Shown: in pieces, positions 25,695 to 33,997 of the stretch
How the letters are laid out: the number at the start of each line of letters is the position of its first letter
Position numbering within the stretch: position 1 is the first letter of the stretch
From: Alphaproteobacteria bacterium
GTDB taxonomy: Bacteria > Pseudomonadota > Alphaproteobacteria > Caulobacterales > Caulobacteraceae
Assembly (NCBI GenBank): GCA_018821435.1
Contig: JAHJME010000020.1
Coordinates: 1 to 47,366, forward strand
DNA: 47,366 nucleotides
Reading direction: 5' to 3'
Program-made: the position numbers and the translations under genes
Notes under the pieces: model-generated
What the model was told of the DNA's origin: nothing
What the model saw: the letters and a program-made list of their open reading frames with translations, nothing else
Databases searched by the model: none

Positions 25695-27144
25695 ATCCCT
25701 CCTCGCCGCCGTCTCGGCCCTGGCGCTCTCCGCCTGCCAGACCGTTGGGCCGGACTTCAAGACCCCCGAGGCTCCCAAGGGCGCGGCGGCCGTCGGCTAT
25801 GCGATGGCCGGCGACGCCGCCACGACGGGCGTGAGCCTGGCCCCCGAGGCGCGCGCCGCCGGGCCATGGTGGCAGGCGTTCGGCTCGCCCGAGCTGGACC
25901 GGACCATCCGCTTGGCCCTGAGCGACAGCCCCTCGGTGGCCGAGGCCAAGGCGACCCTGGAGCGCTACCAGGCCGAGGCCCGCGCCGCGCGTGGCTCCCA
26001 GCTGCCGCAGGTCGACGGCACGGCCGGCGCCCAGCGCGAGCGGATCAACACCCAGGCGTTCGGCTTCACCGGCTTCCCCAGCCCGACCATCAGCCTCTAT
26101 TCCGTGGGCGCAACGGTCAGCTACGACCTCGACCTGTTCGGCGGCGCCCGGCGGCGGACGGAAGAGGCCAAGGCCCGCGCCGACGCGGCCGCCCGCCAGG
26201 CCGACGCCGCCTTCCTCAGCCTGTCCGGCAATGTGGCGATGCAGGCGATGCGGGTCGCCGGCCTGCGCGCCCAGATCGCCGCCGTGCAGGGCGTGGTCGA
26301 GGGCGACCGCCAGACCATCGACATCGTCCGTCGCGCCCAGCAGGCCGGCGGCGAAGCGCCCTCCGCCACCACCAGCGCCCAGGCCCAACTCGCCGAGGAC
26401 GAAGCCCTGATCCCGCCGCTGCAGCGCCAGCTGGACCAGGCCCGCCACCAGTTGGCCCTGCTGGCCGGCAAGTCGCCCGCCGAATGGTCGCCGCCCGACT
26501 TCGACATGGCCGCCCTGACCGCGCCCGCCGTGATCCCGGTCAGCCTGCCGTCCACCCTGGTCCGCCAGCGGCCCGACATCCTGGCCGCCGAGGCCGAGCT
26601 GCACGCCGCCACCGCCGCCATCGGCGTTGCCGTCGCCAACCAGTATCCTGACATCAAGCTGTCGGCGAACCTGACCCAGAGCGCGATCAAGCCCGAGAAC
26701 CTGTTCAACTATTCGTCCAGCGGCTGGAACCTCCTGTCCGGCGTCACCGCCCCGATCTTCAGCGGCGGGACCCTGAAGGCCGAGCGCCAGGCCGCCGAGG
26801 CCGAGGCTCGCGCGTCGCTGGCCCGCTACCAGCAGACCGTGCTGCGGGCCTTCGTCCAGGTCTCCGATGCGCTGGCCGCCCTGGGGACCGACGACCAGCA
26901 GGCCGCCGCGCTCACCCGCGCCCAGGCCGCCGCCGAATCCACCGTCCGCGACGCCGAGAACGCCTATCGCCTGGGGGGCGGACCGCTGATCCAGGTGGTG
27001 GACGCCCGCCGCCAGCTCAGCCGCGCCCGCCGCGCCCTGGCCGAGGCCCAGGGCCAGCGCTTCGCCGACCTCGTCCAACTCTACGCCGCCACCGCCGCCG
27101 ACTGGGGCGCTCAGCCGGCGGCCGTGGCGTCCAACTCGCCGTAG
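25678..27144 (+). CDS. NodT/OprM-family outer-membrane efflux lipoprotein
   Basis: This is the TolC-like trimeric channel of the pump. It is a lipoprotein: the ATG at 25678 gives MPLSTRSLLAAVSALALSAC with lipobox LSAC, whereas the longer GTG frame start would bury the signal. The family motif PWWQAFGSPELD is at about 60-71. Two OEP repeats of long helices follow, containing SYDLDLFGGARRRTEEAKAR in the first and APIFSGGTLKAERQAAEAEA in the second. At 488 residues it is full length. It overlaps emrB at the start and overlaps the convergent uspA gene by 34 nt at the end. Confidence 0.92.
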   Translation: MPLSTRSLLAAVSALALSACQTVGPDFKTPEAPKGAAAVGYAMAGDAATTGVSLAPEARAAGPWWQAFGSPELDRTIRLALSDSPSVAEAKATLERYQAEARAARGSQLPQVDGTAGAQRERINTQAFGFTGFPSPTISLYSVGATVSYDLDLFGGARRRTEEAKARADAAARQADAAFLSLSGNVAMQAMRVAGLRAQIAAVQGVVEGDRQTIDIVRRAQQAGGEAPSATTSAQAQLAEDEALIPPLQRQLDQARHQLALLAGKSPAEWSPPDFDMAALTAPAVIPVSLPSTLVRQRPDILAAEAELHAATAAIGVAVANQYPDIKLSANLTQSAIKPENLFNYSSSGWNLLSGVTAPIFSGGTLKAERQAAEAEARASLARYQQTVLRAFVQVSDALAALGTDDQQAAALTRAQAAAESTVRDAENAYRLGGGPLIQVVDARRQLSRARRALAEAQGQRFADLVQLYAATAADWGAQPAAVASNSP

Positions 27145-27587
27145 AATTCCTCGTCCGACACCGCCCGCCGCGCGACCAGCAGGCTGCAGGTCAGGTGGTC
27201 GGCCAGATAGGCGCCGGTCTCGCCGGCCCACCAGCGCTCCAGCAGGCCCTTCTTGCGATGGCCCACCACCACCAGGTCGGCCTTCACGTCGTGCGCATAG
27301 CCGGCGATCTCCGCCGCCGGATCGCCGGTCACGACCTTGCCTTCGGGCCGGAAGCCCAGGGCCTTCAGCCGCTCCATCGCCTCGTCGAACAGGCCGCCGT
27401 AGGTGTCCTGGCTCTTGGCCACCGCGCCGGCGTGGGCCGCCTCGCCGATCCGCACCCCGGGGCTCTCGGCCACCACGCACAACAGATAGACCTGGGCCCC
27501 GAACCGCCGGGCCGCCAGCGCCCCCTCGCGCAGCGCCGTCCGCCCCTCGCGCGACCCGTCGTAGGCCAGCAGCACGCGCTCATACAT
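27111..27587 (-). CDS. Universal stress protein, UspA family
   Basis: The 158-residue single-domain Usp has an alpha/beta nucleotide-binding fold. It begins MYERVLLAYDGSREGRTAL, with the early Asp of the ATP site, and has KADLVVVGHRKKGLLERW near residue 115. The ATP-binding G-x2-G-x9-G(S/T) loop is degenerate here (GHRKKG...GET), so nucleotide binding is uncertain. I use the ATG at 27587 with GGGAG 8 nt upstream. Usp proteins accumulate under stress and growth arrest; targets are usually unknown. Its last 34 nt overlap the convergent nodT-family gene. Confidence 0.87.
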   Translation of the reverse strand: MYERVLLAYDGSREGRTALREGALAARRFGAQVYLLCVVAESPGVRIGEAAHAGAVAKSQDTYGGLFDEAMERLKALGFRPEGKVVTGDPAAEIAGYAHDVKADLVVVGHRKKGLLERWWAGETGAYLADHLTCSLLVARRAVSDEEFYGELDATAAG

Positions 27588-27671
27588 GGCCAACTCCCTG
27601 ACGTTCGCCGAAGCAAACGCATCACGCGCGGACAGGCCCGCGCCGTCCAGCGCAAATTGGCGCCCGGCGGC

Positions 27672-27699
27672 TTGAGATTATCCGGCCACTTGCTACCCC
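27672..27699 (+). promoter_or_regulatory. Candidate housekeeping promoter of the M20 gene
   Basis: TTGAGA, a 14-nt spacer and GCTACCCC resemble the Caulobacter housekeeping consensus (TTGaCgS-N10-14-GCTANAWC). The site lies 33 nt before the ATG at 27732. This is pattern only. Confidence 0.4.
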
Positions 27700-27731
27700 T
27701 TTCGCCGGAAACGGACACGGGGGCTGACGAG

Positions 27732-29252
27732 ATGACTGCGAACACCGACCGCCGCGCGCTGCTGGCCGGGGCGGCCGCCCTGGGCGCCGCCACGCTGGCC
27801 CCCGCCACGGGCCTCGCCAAGGAAGAATACGCCGACGTCAAAAAGGCGCTGAGCGCCGGCCACGACGCCGCGGTCAAGCGCCTCCAGGACTGGATCAAGC
27901 TCCCGTCCATCGCGGCCGAGAACCTGAACTATCCGGCCGGCGCCGAGTACATGAAGCAGCTGGCCCTTGACGCCGGCTTCCAGCACGCCGAGATCGTGCC
28001 CTCGTCGGGCAAGCCCGGCGTGTTCGCCACCCTCGACGCCGGCGCCAAGAAGACGCTGGGCCTCTATTTCATGTACGACGTGAAGCAGTTCGTGCCGTCC
28101 GAGTGGGAGAGCCCGCCGCTGGAGGGCCGCATCCTCGACCGGCCCGGCCTGGGCAAGGTGGTCATGGGCCGCGGCGCCGTGAACCAGAAGGGGCCGGAGA
28201 CCACGGTCCTCCACGCCCTCCACGCCATGAAGGCCGCCGGCCGCAAGCTGCCGGTCAATCTGGTGCTGGTGTGCGAAGGCGAGGAGGAGATCGCCTCGCC
28301 GAACTTCCACGAGATCGTGGGCGCGCCCCAGGTCGCCGCCGCGCTGAAGAAATCCGTTGGCGTCATCATCCCCTTCGCCTCCCAGTCGCCGTCCACCGGC
28401 GCCGTCACCATCAACCTGGGCGCCAAGGGCGCGCTGGAACTGGAGATGGTGGTCTCGGGCGAGAAGTGGGGGCGCGGCCCCAAGGGCGACATCCATTCCA
28501 GCCAGAAGGCCCGCGTCGACAGCCCGCCCTGGCGTCTGGTCGCCGCGCTGTCGTCCCTGGTCAGCCCCGACGGCAACACCGTGGTCATCGACGGGATTCC
28601 GGAGATGGTGCGCCCCCTGACCGCCCGCGAGCGCGAGCTGATCGCCATGACCGCCGCCAAGACCAGCGAGGCCGACTCCAAGGCCCAGCTGGGCGTGTCG
28701 CGCTGGATCGACGACATGACCTGGGAACAGTCGCTGGAGCGCCTGGCCGCCGTGCCCACGGTCAATATCCAAGGCCTCATCGCCGGCTACACCGGGCCGG
28801 GCGGCAAAACCGTCCTGCCGGGCAAGGCGACCGCCAAGATCGAGCTGCGCCTGGTGCCCAATATGACCAAGGACGACACGGTCAGGAAGCTCCGCGCCCA
28901 CCTGGACAAGCGCGGGTTCAACGACGTCGAGGTCAATGTCTCCGGCGGTTATGGCCCCACCGAGACCGCCGAGGACGCCGCCCTGACCAAGGCGCAGATC
29001 GCGGCCTACAAGCGGTTCGGCGCCGCGACCACCCTCTACCCGCGCCTGGCGGGAAGCTGGCCGGGCGTGATCTTCACCGGCCCGCCGCTCAACCTGCCCG
29101 CCGGCCAGTTCGGCCTGGGCTACGGCAACGGGGCCCACGCGCCGAACGAGATCTTCCTGATCGAAAGCGCCAATCCGACCAAGGTCGCCGGCATGGACGA
29201 GGCCGCCCTGGGCTTCGTCGACTTCCTCTACCAGGTCGCCGCCATCGGCTGA
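27732..29252 (+). CDS. Exported M20-family peptidase-like protein with altered metal ligands
   Basis: The 506-residue protein has a Tat-like signal (DRRALLAGAAALGAA, residues 6-20; cleavage near ALA/KEE) and an M20/carboxypeptidase-G2 fold with an inserted dimerisation domain. Conserved parts are CEGEEEIASP (Glu184-186 region) and GNGAHAPNE near the C-terminus with the last His ligand. Two expected ligands differ. The H-x-D motif reads FMYDVKQF, with Met114 at the His position, and the bridging Asp of the A-x-D-D-K-G motif is Asn (GRGAVNQKGP, Asn151). It may bind one metal or none, or belong to a subfamily with its own chemistry. The start ATG at 27732 follows a plausible promoter. Confidence 0.75.
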   Translation: MTANTDRRALLAGAAALGAATLAPATGLAKEEYADVKKALSAGHDAAVKRLQDWIKLPSIAAENLNYPAGAEYMKQLALDAGFQHAEIVPSSGKPGVFATLDAGAKKTLGLYFMYDVKQFVPSEWESPPLEGRILDRPGLGKVVMGRGAVNQKGPETTVLHALHAMKAAGRKLPVNLVLVCEGEEEIASPNFHEIVGAPQVAAALKKSVGVIIPFASQSPSTGAVTINLGAKGALELEMVVSGEKWGRGPKGDIHSSQKARVDSPPWRLVAALSSLVSPDGNTVVIDGIPEMVRPLTARERELIAMTAAKTSEADSKAQLGVSRWIDDMTWEQSLERLAAVPTVNIQGLIAGYTGPGGKTVLPGKATAKIELRLVPNMTKDDTVRKLRAHLDKRGFNDVEVNVSGGYGPTETAEDAALTKAQIAAYKRFGAATTLYPRLAGSWPGVIFTGPPLNLPAGQFGLGYGNGAHAPNEIFLIESANPTKVAGMDEAALGFVDFLYQVAAIG

Positions 29253-29347
29253 CGGCGCGCCCCCAGATCGCGCTAAAAGGGAATTCGCTTTCGCTATGCG
29301 CGAAACCAGCCGCGACTGAACGCCGATACGCAAGGATTCGGAACAGG

Positions 29348-30364
29348 ATGCGGCGGATGACCCGGACTTCGATGATGCGCGGCGGCGCACTGGCCGCGTT
29401 GGTCGGCGCCGCCATGGCCCTGGGCGCCCCGGCGCAGGCGGCGACCTACACCGCCGTCGCCTCCTATGTGGATCCGCTGGGCGGCCGCACGGCCCTGCTG
29501 GGGATCAACAACGCCGGCTGGCTGACCGGCAGCCTCAGCTACGACGACGGGACCGGCCTGGGCCTGGTGCGCGACGCCGGCGGCGCCTACACGACGTTCT
29601 CGGTCGGCGCGTTCACTCAGGGCCGCGCCATCAGCGAGGCGAACCAGGTCTCCGGCTACGGCCTGGGCGAGGCGCTCAACTTCAACAGTTCGACCGAGTT
29701 CACCCGCACCGACGCGGGCGTCGTCGACATCCTGCAGAACCCCGACAACGGCCAGAACCTGCGCGGCATCGCCCAGGGGATGACCGCGTCCGGCGTCATC
29801 GTCGGCGACTACCTCACCGGCGTGGGCAACGAGCGCCACGGCTTCATCCTGGACGGCGCGACGTTCACCGACCTGACCCTGGTCGGCTCGCCCACCACCT
29901 CGGTGCGCGCCCGCGCCCTGACCGAGGCGGGCGATCTGGCCGGCTGGACGCTCGCCCCCGGCGGCATCTCGCAGGCCTTCATCCGCTCGGGCGGCGTCTA
30001 CCAGTTCTTCAGCGCGCCGGGCGGCGTCAACGGCACGACGTTCGAGGACCTGAACGCCAATGGCGTGGCCGTCGGCAACTTCACCGACATCGACGGCCTG
30101 TCGCACGCCTTCACCTACGACATCCAGAGCGGCGTCTACACCAACCTCGAGATCGCCGGCGCGACCAGCGTCCAGGCGTTCGGCATCAACGACAGCGGCC
30201 AGGTGATCCTGACCACCAACCTCCAGGGCGGGCCGAACAACTTCATCTACGACCCGAACGTCGTGCCCGAGCCGGCGACCTGGGCGCTGATGATCCTCGG
30301 GTTCGGGGCCACGGGCGTGGCGGTTCGGCGCCGGCGGCGGGATATTCATTTGCTTGCAAAATGA
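29348..30364 (+). CDS. PEP-CTERM protein with HAF-type repeats
   Basis: The 338-residue exported protein has a signal peptide (about 10-31, ending APAQAATY) and then several repeats of the HAF/extracellular type (ALLGINNAGWLTGSL, QGMTASGVIVGDYL, EDLNANGVAVGNF, AFGINDSGQVIL) that should fold as a beta-propeller-like structure. The sorting tail is VVPEPATWALMILGFGATG followed by an Arg stretch (PEP at 307-309). I chose the ATG at 29348, immediately after the AGG of CAGG; other in-frame ATGs occur within 30 nt. It is secreted and exosortase-processed by inference; the exosortase is not in the window. Confidence 0.82.
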   Translation: MRRMTRTSMMRGGALAALVGAAMALGAPAQAATYTAVASYVDPLGGRTALLGINNAGWLTGSLSYDDGTGLGLVRDAGGAYTTFSVGAFTQGRAISEANQVSGYGLGEALNFNSSTEFTRTDAGVVDILQNPDNGQNLRGIAQGMTASGVIVGDYLTGVGNERHGFILDGATFTDLTLVGSPTTSVRARALTEAGDLAGWTLAPGGISQAFIRSGGVYQFFSAPGGVNGTTFEDLNANGVAVGNFTDIDGLSHAFTYDIQSGVYTNLEIAGATSVQAFGINDSGQVILTTNLQGGPNNFIYDPNVVPEPATWALMILGFGATGVAVRRRRRDIHLLAK

Positions 30365-30407
30365 TCGCATGCAAATTGCGCCAACTCGAAACGTTGGAGC
30401 GTCTGTC

Positions 30408-31010
30408 ATGCGTCTTGTCCTCCTGGCTGCGGCGGCGCTTGCCATCGCCTCTACGGCGTCCGCCCAACCGGCCGCGCCGCTGCCGCTCCGCGGCGTCGTC
30501 ACCCAGATCGACGCCGGCCACATCACCGTCCGTCCCAAGGCCGGCAAGCCGGTGACGGTCGACCTGACCCCCGACTGGACGGTCCAGGTGACCAAGCCGA
30601 TCGCCGTCACCGAGATCAAGGAAGGCAGCTTCATCGGCACCTCCGAGATTCCGCAGGCCGACGGCTCGGGCAAGTCGCTGGAAGTCCACGTCTTCCCGCC
30701 CGGCGTGAAGATCGGCGAGGGCCACTATGCCTGGAACCTGCGCAAGGGCTCGATGATGACCAACGGCACGGTCGGCAAGGTCACCGTCGGCGCCAAGGGC
30801 CGCGAGCTGCAGGTCAGCTACCCCACCGGCCAGCGCAAGATCGTGGTGCCGCCGAAGGTGCCGGTCGTGCAGATCACCGGCGGCACGCGCCCGCTGGTCA
30901 AGAAGGGCGTGTTGGTCTTCCTGCTGGCCTTCCCCAAGCCGGGCGCCGCCGGCAGCCTGATCACCGGGGCCGTCGCGGTCGGTGAAAACGGCGCCGCGCC
31001 GCCGATGTAG
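30408..31010 (+). CDS. Secreted beta-rich protein of unknown function
   Basis: The 200-residue protein starts at the ATG at 30408 (GGAG 10 nt upstream) with a signal peptide (MRLVLLAAAALAIASTASAQ). The mature part begins LPLRGVVTQIDAGHITVRPK, a strand pattern like OB-fold/DUF5666 domains, and continues with EIKEGSFIGTSEIPQADGSG. A hydrophobic patch near residue 170 (GVLVFLLAFPKPG) might be a membrane contact. It is the first gene of an apparent operon with the cytochrome b and molybdoenzyme genes that follow (17 nt to the next), so a role in their assembly or electron chain is possible, but this is inference. Confidence 0.65.
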   Translation: MRLVLLAAAALAIASTASAQPAAPLPLRGVVTQIDAGHITVRPKAGKPVTVDLTPDWTVQVTKPIAVTEIKEGSFIGTSEIPQADGSGKSLEVHVFPPGVKIGEGHYAWNLRKGSMMTNGTVGKVTVGAKGRELQVSYPTGQRKIVVPPKVPVVQITGGTRPLVKKGVLVFLLAFPKPGAAGSLITGAVAVGENGAAPPM

Positions 31011-31027
31011 GCGTGTAGGGCACGCGG

Positions 31028-31864
31028 ATGAAACCGTTCAAGGAACGCACCCGGCGCGGGGCGACGGCGGTCTACCGCCACCCCGTGCTGGTGCGCGCCA
31101 CCCACTGGGTCAATGCGCTCTGCCTGCTGGTCCTGCTGCTCAGCGGGCTGCAGATCCTCAACGCCCACCCGGCCTTCTACTGGGGCGAGGTGGCCCGCTT
31201 CGCCCACCCGATCGCCGCCATCGACGCCGTGCCCCGCGCCGACGGCGAGCTGCGCGGCCGGATGACCGTGGCCGGCGCCACGTTCGACACCACCGGCGTC
31301 CTGGGGGCGTCCAAGTCGGGCGGTGAACAGCTCCAGGCCCGCGCCTTCCCCAGCTGGCTGACCCTGCCGGGCTACCTCGACCTGGGCGCCGGGCGGCGCT
31401 GGCACTTCTTCTTCGCCTGGGCCCTGGTGATCAACGGGCTGATCTATGCCGCCTTCGCGCTGGCCAGCGGCCGCATCCGGGGCCTCATCTGGCCCTCGCT
31501 CGGCGATCTGCGCGGCATCGTGCGGGACATCTGGGACCATCTGCGCCTGCGCTTCGCCCACGGGGACGCCGGCTACAACGTCCTGCAGAAGCTGGCCTAC
31601 GCGGCGGTGATCTTCGGCCTGCTGCCGCTGATGCTGCTGACCGGCCTGGTGATGTCGCCGGCGGTCTACGCGCGACTGCCGATCCTGGGCGACCTGCTGG
31701 GCGGCCGCCAGTCGGCTCGCACGCTGCACTTCCTGGCCGCCTCCGGCCTGGTCAGCTTCGTCGTCGTCCACCTGGCCATGGTCGTCGCGGCTGGCCCGGT
31801 GAACGAGATCCGCTCGATGATCACCGGCTGGTTCGTCATCCGGCGCGAGAAGAAGACGCCATGA
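31028..31864 (+). CDS. Membrane cytochrome b (cytochrome b561/thiosulfate-reductase type)
   Basis: The 278-residue integral membrane protein has about four hydrophobic helices and His residues suited to bind two b haems: VRATHWVNALCLLVLLLSG in helix 1, RRWHFFFAWALVI in helix 2, and LHFLAASGLVSFVVVHLAMV in the last. A periplasmic insertion spans about 60-115. It resembles the cytochrome b subunits of hydrogenase, formate dehydrogenase and thiosulfate-reductase systems. Its stop overlaps the molybdoenzyme start (ATGA), so it is very likely the membrane electron partner of that enzyme. Confidence 0.85.
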   Translation: MKPFKERTRRGATAVYRHPVLVRATHWVNALCLLVLLLSGLQILNAHPAFYWGEVARFAHPIAAIDAVPRADGELRGRMTVAGATFDTTGVLGASKSGGEQLQARAFPSWLTLPGYLDLGAGRRWHFFFAWALVINGLIYAAFALASGRIRGLIWPSLGDLRGIVRDIWDHLRLRFAHGDAGYNVLQKLAYAAVIFGLLPLMLLTGLVMSPAVYARLPILGDLLGGRQSARTLHFLAASGLVSFVVVHLAMVVAAGPVNEIRSMITGWFVIRREKKTP

Positions 31865-32643
31865 GCGCCAAGCCCCCCATCGCCACGCGTCGCGGTCTGC
31901 TGGGCGCCGCCCTGGGCGCGACCGGCGCGGGCCTGGCCGGCTGCGAGCGCCTGGCCACCTCGCCCGCCGTGAACCAGCGCCTGAACGCCGCCGAGGGCCT
32001 GACCTTCCACGTCCAGCGCCTGTTGCTGGGCCGCGACGCCCTGGCCCGCGAATACCCGGCCAGCGCCATCTCGCCCGACTTCCGCGCCAACGGCACCGTC
32101 AATCCGGATAGCGAGGACTACCAGGCCCACGTCGCCACCGGCTTCAAGGACTGGCGCCTCGAGATCGGCGGCCTGGTCGAGCGCCCGCTCCAGCTCTCCC
32201 TCGACGACCTGCGCCAGGCGCCCGCCCGCACCCAGATCACCCGCCACGACTGCGTCGAGGGCTGGAGCAGCATCGGCAAGTGGCGCGGCGCCCGCCTGGC
32301 CCCCCTGCTGGCCCGCGCCGGCGTGAAGCCCCAGGCCCGCTACGTCGCCTTCTTCTGCGCCGACACCCTGGAACTGACCCTGGACGGCACGGGGGACTAT
32401 TACGAGACCATCGACCTGGCCGACGCCCATCACGCCCAGACCATCCTGGCCTATGAGATGAACGACCGGCCGCTGCCCGTCGCCCACGGCGCGCCCATCC
32501 GCCTGCGGCTGGAGCGCCAGCTGGGCTACAAGATGGCCAAGTACGTCATGCGCATCGCCCTGATCGAAAACTTCGCCGACCTGGGCCAGGGCAAGGGCGG
32601 CTATTGGGAAGACCGCGGCTACCAGTGGTACGCCGGCATCTAG
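31861..32643 (+). CDS. Tat-exported molybdopterin-dependent oxidoreductase (sulfite oxidase/YedY fold)
   Basis: The 260-residue enzyme has the sulfite-oxidase-type Mo-cofactor domain. The molybdenum-binding Cys is Cys131 in TRHDCVEGWSSIGKW, and later come GDYYETIDLADAHHAQTILAYE and YKMAKYVMRI. The N-terminus carries a twin-arginine motif (TRRGLLGAALG), as expected for a cofactor-loaded export substrate, and ends in a lipobox-like LAGC (Cys28), so it may be a periplasmic lipoprotein. It is coupled to the cytochrome b gene by a 4-nt overlap. Possible roles include reduction or oxidation of sulfoxides, as in MsrP/YedY, but the substrate is not evident. Confidence 0.87.
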   Translation: MSAKPPIATRRGLLGAALGATGAGLAGCERLATSPAVNQRLNAAEGLTFHVQRLLLGRDALAREYPASAISPDFRANGTVNPDSEDYQAHVATGFKDWRLEIGGLVERPLQLSLDDLRQAPARTQITRHDCVEGWSSIGKWRGARLAPLLARAGVKPQARYVAFFCADTLELTLDGTGDYYETIDLADAHHAQTILAYEMNDRPLPVAHGAPIRLRLERQLGYKMAKYVMRIALIENFADLGQGKGGYWEDRGYQWYAGI

Positions 32644-32828
32644 CGCGCCCGGGACTCCGCGAAGGCTTGCGCTTCGTCACAGGCGCGCTACGACAGGGTC
32701 ATGTCAGAGACTGTGGAAACCTGCTGAGCGTCTCGAACGACCGAGACATATCGCAGTAGCTGCGAGGGCCGCGGAGATCGTGGTCCCTCGGCCGGCTGCA
32801 CGTCCAGCTTTCCGACAGGTTCTTCATC

Positions 32829-33326
32829 ATGCAAATCCGACTGGAGCGTCCCGAGGACGCGGCCACCATCCGCGCGCTCACCGACGCGGCGTTCGAGGGC
32901 ATGCCCTTCAGCCATCAAACCGAAGCCAAGGTCATCGACGCGTTGCGCGCGGCCGGCGCGCTGATCCTCTCGCTCGTGGCGACGGAGGACGGCGAAACCA
33001 TCGGCCACGTCGCCTTTTCGCCCGTCAGGATCAACGGCGAGGCCGGCGACTGGTACGGCCTTGGACCGGTGTCCGTATGGCCGGATCGCCAGCGGAGGGG
33101 CATAGGCCAGGCCCTGATCCGCGAGGGTCTGCAACGGCTCCGATCCCTGGGCGCGGGCGGATGCGTTCTGCTCGGCGCCCCGGCGTACTATGGCCGGTTC
33201 GGGTTTGAGAACGATCCGGACCTCTACAACGTCGGCGCGCCGTCACGGGCCTTCCAGCGCCTGTCCCTCGATGGCTCCCGACCCAGCGGCGAGGTGAGCT
33301 TCCACCCGGCCTTCGACGTGTCGTAG
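32829..33326 (+). CDS. GNAT-family N-acetyltransferase (YhbS-like)
   Basis: The 165-residue acetyl-CoA-dependent acyltransferase shows the GNAT pattern: MQIRLERPEDAATIRALTDA at the N-terminus, VSVWPDRQRRGIGQALIREG as motif A (the Q/RxxGxG/A pyrophosphate loop), and APAYYGRFGFEND as motif B, all close to the YhbS/COG3153 group. The acceptor is unknown. The 185 nt upstream contain no other gene I can support. It is convergent with the MarR gene and ends just before a hairpin. Confidence 0.87.
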   Translation: MQIRLERPEDAATIRALTDAAFEGMPFSHQTEAKVIDALRAAGALILSLVATEDGETIGHVAFSPVRINGEAGDWYGLGPVSVWPDRQRRGIGQALIREGLQRLRSLGAGGCVLLGAPAYYGRFGFENDPDLYNVGAPSRAFQRLSLDGSRPSGEVSFHPAFDVS

Positions 33327-33334
33327 ACGGGGGA

Positions 33335-33364
33335 GAGAGCGGCTCAGCACGCGGGGCCGCTCTC
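33335..33364. terminator. Hairpin between convergent GNAT and MarR genes
   Basis: A perfect 9-bp stem GAGAGCGGC / GCCGCTCTC with a 12-nt loop lies 8 nt after the GNAT stop. There is no strong T-run on either side; its position suggests a bidirectional terminator. Confidence 0.5.
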
Positions 33365-33402
33365 CATTCCCTTGCCGACTCCCCCGGCTCTTCAGCCCGA
33401 GC

Positions 33403-33888
33403 CTACTCCGCCTCCGCCTGCCGCAGGCCCGCGATCAGCCGCTCGACGCTGGCCTTCAGCGCCGCGCTCTCTTCGAACGGCATGGGCAACTGGCAGAACA
33501 TCGCCCCCGGCACCGCCGCCGCCTTCTCCCGCAACGCCTGCGCACGCGGGGTCAGGCCGATCAGCACGCGCCGCTGGTCCTCCGGGTCCCGGGTCCGGGT
33601 CACCAGGCCCGCGGTCTCCATCCGCTTGCAAAGCGGCGTCAGCGTGCTGGCGTCCAGCCCCAGCCGCCGCCCCAGGTCGCCCACGCTCTGCGGCGCCTGC
33701 GCCCACAGCGCCATCAGCGCCAGGTACTGAAGATAGGTCAGGCCCAACGGCTCAAGCAGCGGCCGGTACGCCCGGGTCATCAGGTTGCTGGCCGTGTACA
33801 GCGCGAAGCACAGCTGGATATCCAGCCGCAGCGGATCGAAGGTCTGCGCGCCCTGCGCCGCCCCCGTAGCCGCCTCGCCGTCACCCAT
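33403..33888 (-). CDS. OhrR-like MarR-family peroxide sensor
   Basis: The 161-residue winged-helix regulator carries the OhrR signature LDIQLCFALYTASNLMTRAY with the peroxidatic Cys27, and LEPLGLTYLQYLALMALW. The wing region has DASTLTPLCKRMETAGLVTR and RDPEDQRRVLIGLT. A second Cys in GAMFCQL near residue 139 could form the disulphide of two-Cys OhrR. I chose the ATG at 33888 (GGGAG upstream); in-frame ATGs lie up to 7 codons earlier. OhrR normally represses the organic-hydroperoxide reductase gene ohr, which is not adjacent here. Confidence 0.83.
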   Translation of the reverse strand: MGDGEAATGAAQGAQTFDPLRLDIQLCFALYTASNLMTRAYRPLLEPLGLTYLQYLALMALWAQAPQSVGDLGRRLGLDASTLTPLCKRMETAGLVTRTRDPEDQRRVLIGLTPRAQALREKAAAVPGAMFCQLPMPFEESAALKASVERLIAGLRQAEAE

Positions 33889-33997
33889 CGCCGACCGCTC
33901 CCGCATCACGCGTCACCAGTGGGCATATGGAAGCCACGGCCCGCCCCGCGCAAGGCCTGCGCGGCCAGCCGGCCCGCCCGACCGCTTCCGGCCGAGG

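Noticed and set aside
22989..25778. A 929-codon frame opposite emrA and emrB
   Set aside because: It is antisense to two well-supported pump genes and has repetitive His/Asp/Gly composition.
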